Source: Victivallales bacterium
GTDB taxonomy: Bacteria > Verrucomicrobiota > Lentisphaeria > Oligosphaerales > Oligosphaeraceae
Length of the DNA: 57,717 bases
Reading direction: 5' to 3'
Assembly: GCA_017554445.1 (NCBI GenBank)
Contig: JAFZIJ010000204.1
Location: forward strand, 1-57,717
Made by a program: the position numbers and the translations under genes. Below are positions 56,001-57,717 of this stretch, piece by piece; positions within the stretch are counted from its first letter, which is position 1, and each line of letters begins with the position of its first letter. The notes beneath the pieces are model-generated. The model saw only the letters and a program-made list of their open reading frames with translations. It was not told the DNA's origin and did not search any database.

Positions 56001-56680
56001 CTCCCGATCTGTTCCTCAAGGGATTTGAAGCACTCCTCTCCGACGCCGGAAAAGCCAAACTCGCCCAAAACCGCCAGGCAGTAGAGCAGATTGTCCGCGA
56101 TATCCTGGGCAAGGGCACAGGCAACGACACGGGCAAGCGTATGACCGCAGTGTTCAAACTCCTTCAGACGAAATACTCCATTGAAGTGCCGCCGACAATC
56201 AGCGGATTCCAGTCCAGTCAGGAGCGTCTGACCATCGCAATGGAATCCATGCTGCGCATGATGACGAACGCGGAAATGGCGCGCCTTGACGTGATTCTCG
56301 CCACCGCCAAGGCAGATGGTGCCGATGTCCCCGAAATTGGCAACAACGTGCCGCCAGAACAGGCATTTGCACAGAAAAAAGAAGCGGCCATCGCCTATAT
56401 AAACGCAAAATTGGAAGGTGACCTTACGGAAGATGTTCGCGAGAAGCTTGAGACTCTCAAAACAAAACTGGATGAGGCCGACGCACATCGTCCTCTGTCG
56501 ATGATGCAGTGCATGGTCGGCGTCATCAAGCAGAACATCGTTACCTCCCTTAAAACGCTTGGCGCAGGCTCCGCCAGAACCGTCACCAACAACTTGACGG
56601 CTGACGGCATCATCGGCGGTAACGACAACGCGCCCGGTGCCGAGCCCAAAGAGCGTCGTTTCATCGAAATATGGCCATAA
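53066..56680 (+). CDS. Very large protein with C-terminal ABC1/UbiB-type kinase domain
   Basis: 1204 residues, more than twice the normal 500-600 of the UbiB/ADCK family. The atypical kinase domain spans about 700-1080: Ala-rich loop AASVAQ (725-730), lysine K750 in VIKML, KELDLTIEANN (about 792-802), HGDLHAGN (925-932) and IDFG (D953). The KxGQ inhibitory motif is not evident. Residues 1-700 match nothing I know: a hydrophobic patch at 52-72, then mostly polar helical sequence. No second TM at the C-terminus as in UbiB. AGGA precedes the ATG. GC content is like the main chromosome. Biological role unknown; it might be an effector or a structural kinase-like ATPase. Confidence 0.85.
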   Translation: MSGTTIGNWGKFEKNLFKGMSGVPDKDVDKLTKGENGVLATRLSEVKSGHIHASTVKKFFLGIITLGIYNICHGISAKNQRATQAALKEGVDNVHCALSYLSMMCQKAVQEKGAGNNVLNFDENYVKTAPDIRPFTEAERDFLKGTKCRLVEKNGDPDFPDGRFIRTTMGGVQVDIGLVGGQTAKVRIKDGDGKGKDAIVVLPSIEDALYRLEKDIVRDTELFGGNMVEKMLTRYDKRLELEKTANGADSVGVPRRESIKNRQMELSRDILSIRYGMSEERLAYLDRDLAKQLAIQAIKENITSGPALDAHYDKIVSQRHLVGEDMISLYDKLEAAGNIETKIHLPEAAPQVAVGEGRPTAEQQGIHNFAADLILAEDISEYDKDIGKSGYLDGQRLRNVFAKHHDTIAALMTERAANKNAVPTALASLDPAMQKAVVNLLDTLIDNQAKKVAKVGREMTPDQYLTRLVADFDAEVAKARKDGEKARLNEIDDYSQRRQFNEAGIGSSEDDAFSLKKELSRKNASEDDIFFAVEDHEEKDKAYDYRRHGKANFFAQVELELNKSIEEAMKQSVQTQVKTMLANVFPQENPDAMNSASSLDTIVADRASDPQMKLLKATLNVYFEKMSGLDQRNMMARLVRHTVAGAADGIRFGELLKGAGPLLQKMMQGLDPDAFKDPNFRLAIDDMRSKLAPIPEKAVKAQLADIIARSNGAIESITIKDALGAASVAQTFLCSIKLQGEAEPRECVIKMLRPDAHLRALREAEVFREVAKGIKGMSLTFEGTLAGIMKELDLTIEANNVKTGLDVYDAGTGKVNQTFTNVSSMRLSEIPGTDPTKGLMVLERAPGVPMDKFLKDTNESIATNKVNAIDGIANHSNEDAIVSMLDGTDKLTNIYEDTLAKHDALSNLTTIWIREGLFTKTGFYHGDLHAGNIMVPTANDIAHGVPNGVTMIDFGNATKLNSNEQKNVIRVIAGAAGNAPDLFLKGFEALLSDAGKAKLAQNRQAVEQIVRDILGKGTGNDTGKRMTAVFKLLQTKYSIEVPPTISGFQSSQERLTIAMESMLRMMTNAEMARLDVILATAKADGADVPEIGNNVPPEQAFAQKKEAAIAYINAKLEGDLTEDVREKLETLKTKLDEADAHRPLSMMQCMVGVIKQNIVTSLKTLGAGSARTVTNNLTADGIIGGNDNAPGAEPKERRFIEIWP

Positions 56681-56760
56681 ACGCATCGCAATCACCGTAA
56701 AACATTGCCAGACTGCACCCATAGTGATAATTTCACTTCGAAAATACTCACTCCGCAAGC

Positions 56761-56787
56761 AATTCGTCAGCCACTAGCTGACGAATT
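56761..56787. terminator. Perfect 11-bp inverted repeat after the kinase-like gene
   Basis: AATTCGTCAGC (56761-56771) and GCTGACGAATT (56777-56787) enclose CACTA. The left arm recurs at about 56842 (AATTCGTCAGCCAATAGC). It could terminate transcription from both sides, since convergent genes end here, or be a recombination scar. Confidence 0.55.
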
Positions 56788-56870
56788 GCAAAGGCCGATA
56801 CAGGGCAAAACGGCGAGAATGCCCACAAAAAACGAAATTGAAATTCGTCAGCCAATAGCCTCCCGCGAAA

Positions 56871-57275
56871 TCAGGCCGAGGCGGACACGGCGCTTTTCCG
56901 CGGACGGCCGCCCTTGCTGCCGTTCCTGCGGCTGGCCGCCGCCTTGCGGGGAGACTTCACCGAACCGCCGATTGCGCCAAGCCTCGACAGAATACGTTTG
57001 CGCTGCGCCTTCCACCAGTCCAGATCCACATCACTGGTCTCAGCAGGCGGATTCTCGATGTACTCGACCTCAATGTCGATGTCGGCGTCGGGCCAGTGCA
57101 GCCCGACAGCGCTGGCCTGCACATTGAACAGCTCGCTGAGGAAGCAGCTGCGGAAATACGGGAAGCGGTCGAAGTCAATGCGGTAAACCCTGCCGCAGTA
57201 GTCCACGAGCATGAAATCCCTTGACAGTTCAACGACCTTTGCGCTCACATTCATGCCATTTTCTGAGACATTCAT
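56871..57275 (-). CDS. DUF2442-type protein
   Basis: 134 residues. FDRFPYFRSCFLSELFNVQ and GLHWPDADIDIEVEYIENPP resemble DUF2442, followed by a basic tail NGSKGGRPRK that suggests nucleic-acid contact. It overlaps the upstream DUF4160-type frame by 47 bases (or 26 if the ATG at 57254 is used). DUF4160-DUF2442 pairs are common in mobile DNA and have been proposed as toxin-antitoxin-like; evidence for that is indirect. Confidence 0.7.
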   Translation of the reverse strand: MNVSENGMNVSAKVVELSRDFMLVDYCGRVYRIDFDRFPYFRSCFLSELFNVQASAVGLHWPDADIDIEVEYIENPPAETSDVDLDWWKAQRKRILSRLGAIGGSVKSPRKAAASRRNGSKGGRPRKSAVSASA

Positions 57276-57476
57276 CTTTTCTGCTCCTTATCTCGCCGAT
57301 GATTCTGTTGGCGGTCGCCGCGTTGATGCCGCGGATGTATTCAATCTCAATCTCCGGCTCAAGCCACACCTTCATCGTCTCCCGCGAGCCGAATTTCATC
57401 ACATGAAAATAGGCGCGCGTCTCCTCCTGGAGAAGCGCACGATCCAGTATTCGAGAAACAGAATGAACTTTGGCAT
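57229..57476 (-). pseudogene. DUF4160-type gene broken by a frameshift
   Basis: From ATG 57476 one frame reads MPKFILFLEYWIVRFS and stops at about 57400. A second frame, open from 57540, continues QEETRAYFHVMKFGSRETMK and VWLEPEIEIEYIRGINAATA to a stop at 57229. Joined near 57430 they give a typical DUF4160 protein (N-terminal strand, then (P)HVHV-like YFHV, then WLEPEIE). One extra base is needed, as the total length of 248 is not a multiple of three. The second frame has no usable ATG before GTGATG. Either a true mutation or a sequencing error. Confidence 0.65.
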
Positions 57477-57717
57477 GGCCGACCCCGATGATGTTTTTTG
57501 CATTACACCCTAATTTAACCCAACGCTTCGGTTTTTCAAATCAAAGTTCCTGAAAAAGATGAATTCATTCACATACTGAATATTTTAATGCCATAAATAT
57601 CATAATACTCACCCTGAATGGCAATATCTAATAATGTTATTGTATATTATATATAGAAGTTATATATCTTTTGAATAATAAATATAGAAGAAATTAATAC
57701 AATAAATGAAAAATAAG
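57477..57717. other. AT-rich tail without a recognisable gene
   Basis: The composition drops to strongly AT-rich from about 57540. I find no open frame, structured RNA or repeat here apart from runs of TATATA; it may be the upstream region of a gene beyond the window. Confidence 0.4.

Overview
The window looks like a chromosome segment from a PVC-superphylum bacterium, most likely a gut- or animal-associated member of Lentisphaerota/Victivallales or a close relative. This is an inference from gene content: many secreted or cytosolic glycan-processing proteins, SUMF1 and sialidase families, a GTP-type PEP carboxykinase, Ser/Thr kinases, and proteins opening with the short zinc ribbon (plus GYF-like module) common in PVC genomes. 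There is no rRNA or tRNA to confirm it.

Region 1 (1-11750) holds a divergent Ser/Thr protein kinase, a rod-shaped structured RNA candidate with its own terminator (about 1810-1976), and then a visibly AT-rich island. The island carries five consecutive same-strand genes for membrane proteins built from N-terminal zinc ribbons. One is fused to a GYF-like module and a complete PrsW-type intramembrane protease, and three end in Sel1 repeats. A small secreted/TM zinc-ribbon protein and a SIR2-like protein follow.

Region 2 (11800-18430) is a module of DUF697 fragment, sirtuin, zincin and ADP-ribosylglycohydrolase. Two AAA_14/DUF4143 ATPases follow on the opposite strand, each with its own upstream repeat array. 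Short decayed copies of the sirtuin (10624-10703) and of the ADP-ribosylglycohydrolase (18370-18413) lie outside the intact module, together with other gene debris, so this is a turnover-prone accessory zone.

Region 3 (18430-31200) is mostly ordinary chromosome: a 34-bp tandem repeat, a DUF4432 epimerase-like protein with an MFS transporter, two small overlapping genes, a SUMF1 protein, nadA, pckG, and the yceD (DUF177)-rpmF-plsX block, then a DegT-family aminotransferase.

Region 4 (31200-52830) is a carbohydrate region. Its core is a tightly overlapping minus-strand operon: heparinase II/III-like lyase, sugar isomerase, Gfo/Idh/MocA dehydrogenase, nagB, nagA. A second dehydrogenase, a hybrid histidine kinase, another sugar isomerase and a sialidase-like protein follow. 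Divergent genes encode a nitrilase with an extra N-terminal beta domain and two large secreted proteins (FAD-dependent oxidoreductase; TIM-barrel glycosidase-like). Together they suggest uptake and breakdown of N-acetylhexosamine-containing, possibly uronic-acid glycans.

Region 5 (52830-57717) holds a 1204-residue protein with a C-terminal ABC1/UbiB-type kinase domain, then a minus-strand DUF2442 gene preceded by a frameshifted DUF4160 gene, ending in AT-rich sequence without a recognisable gene.
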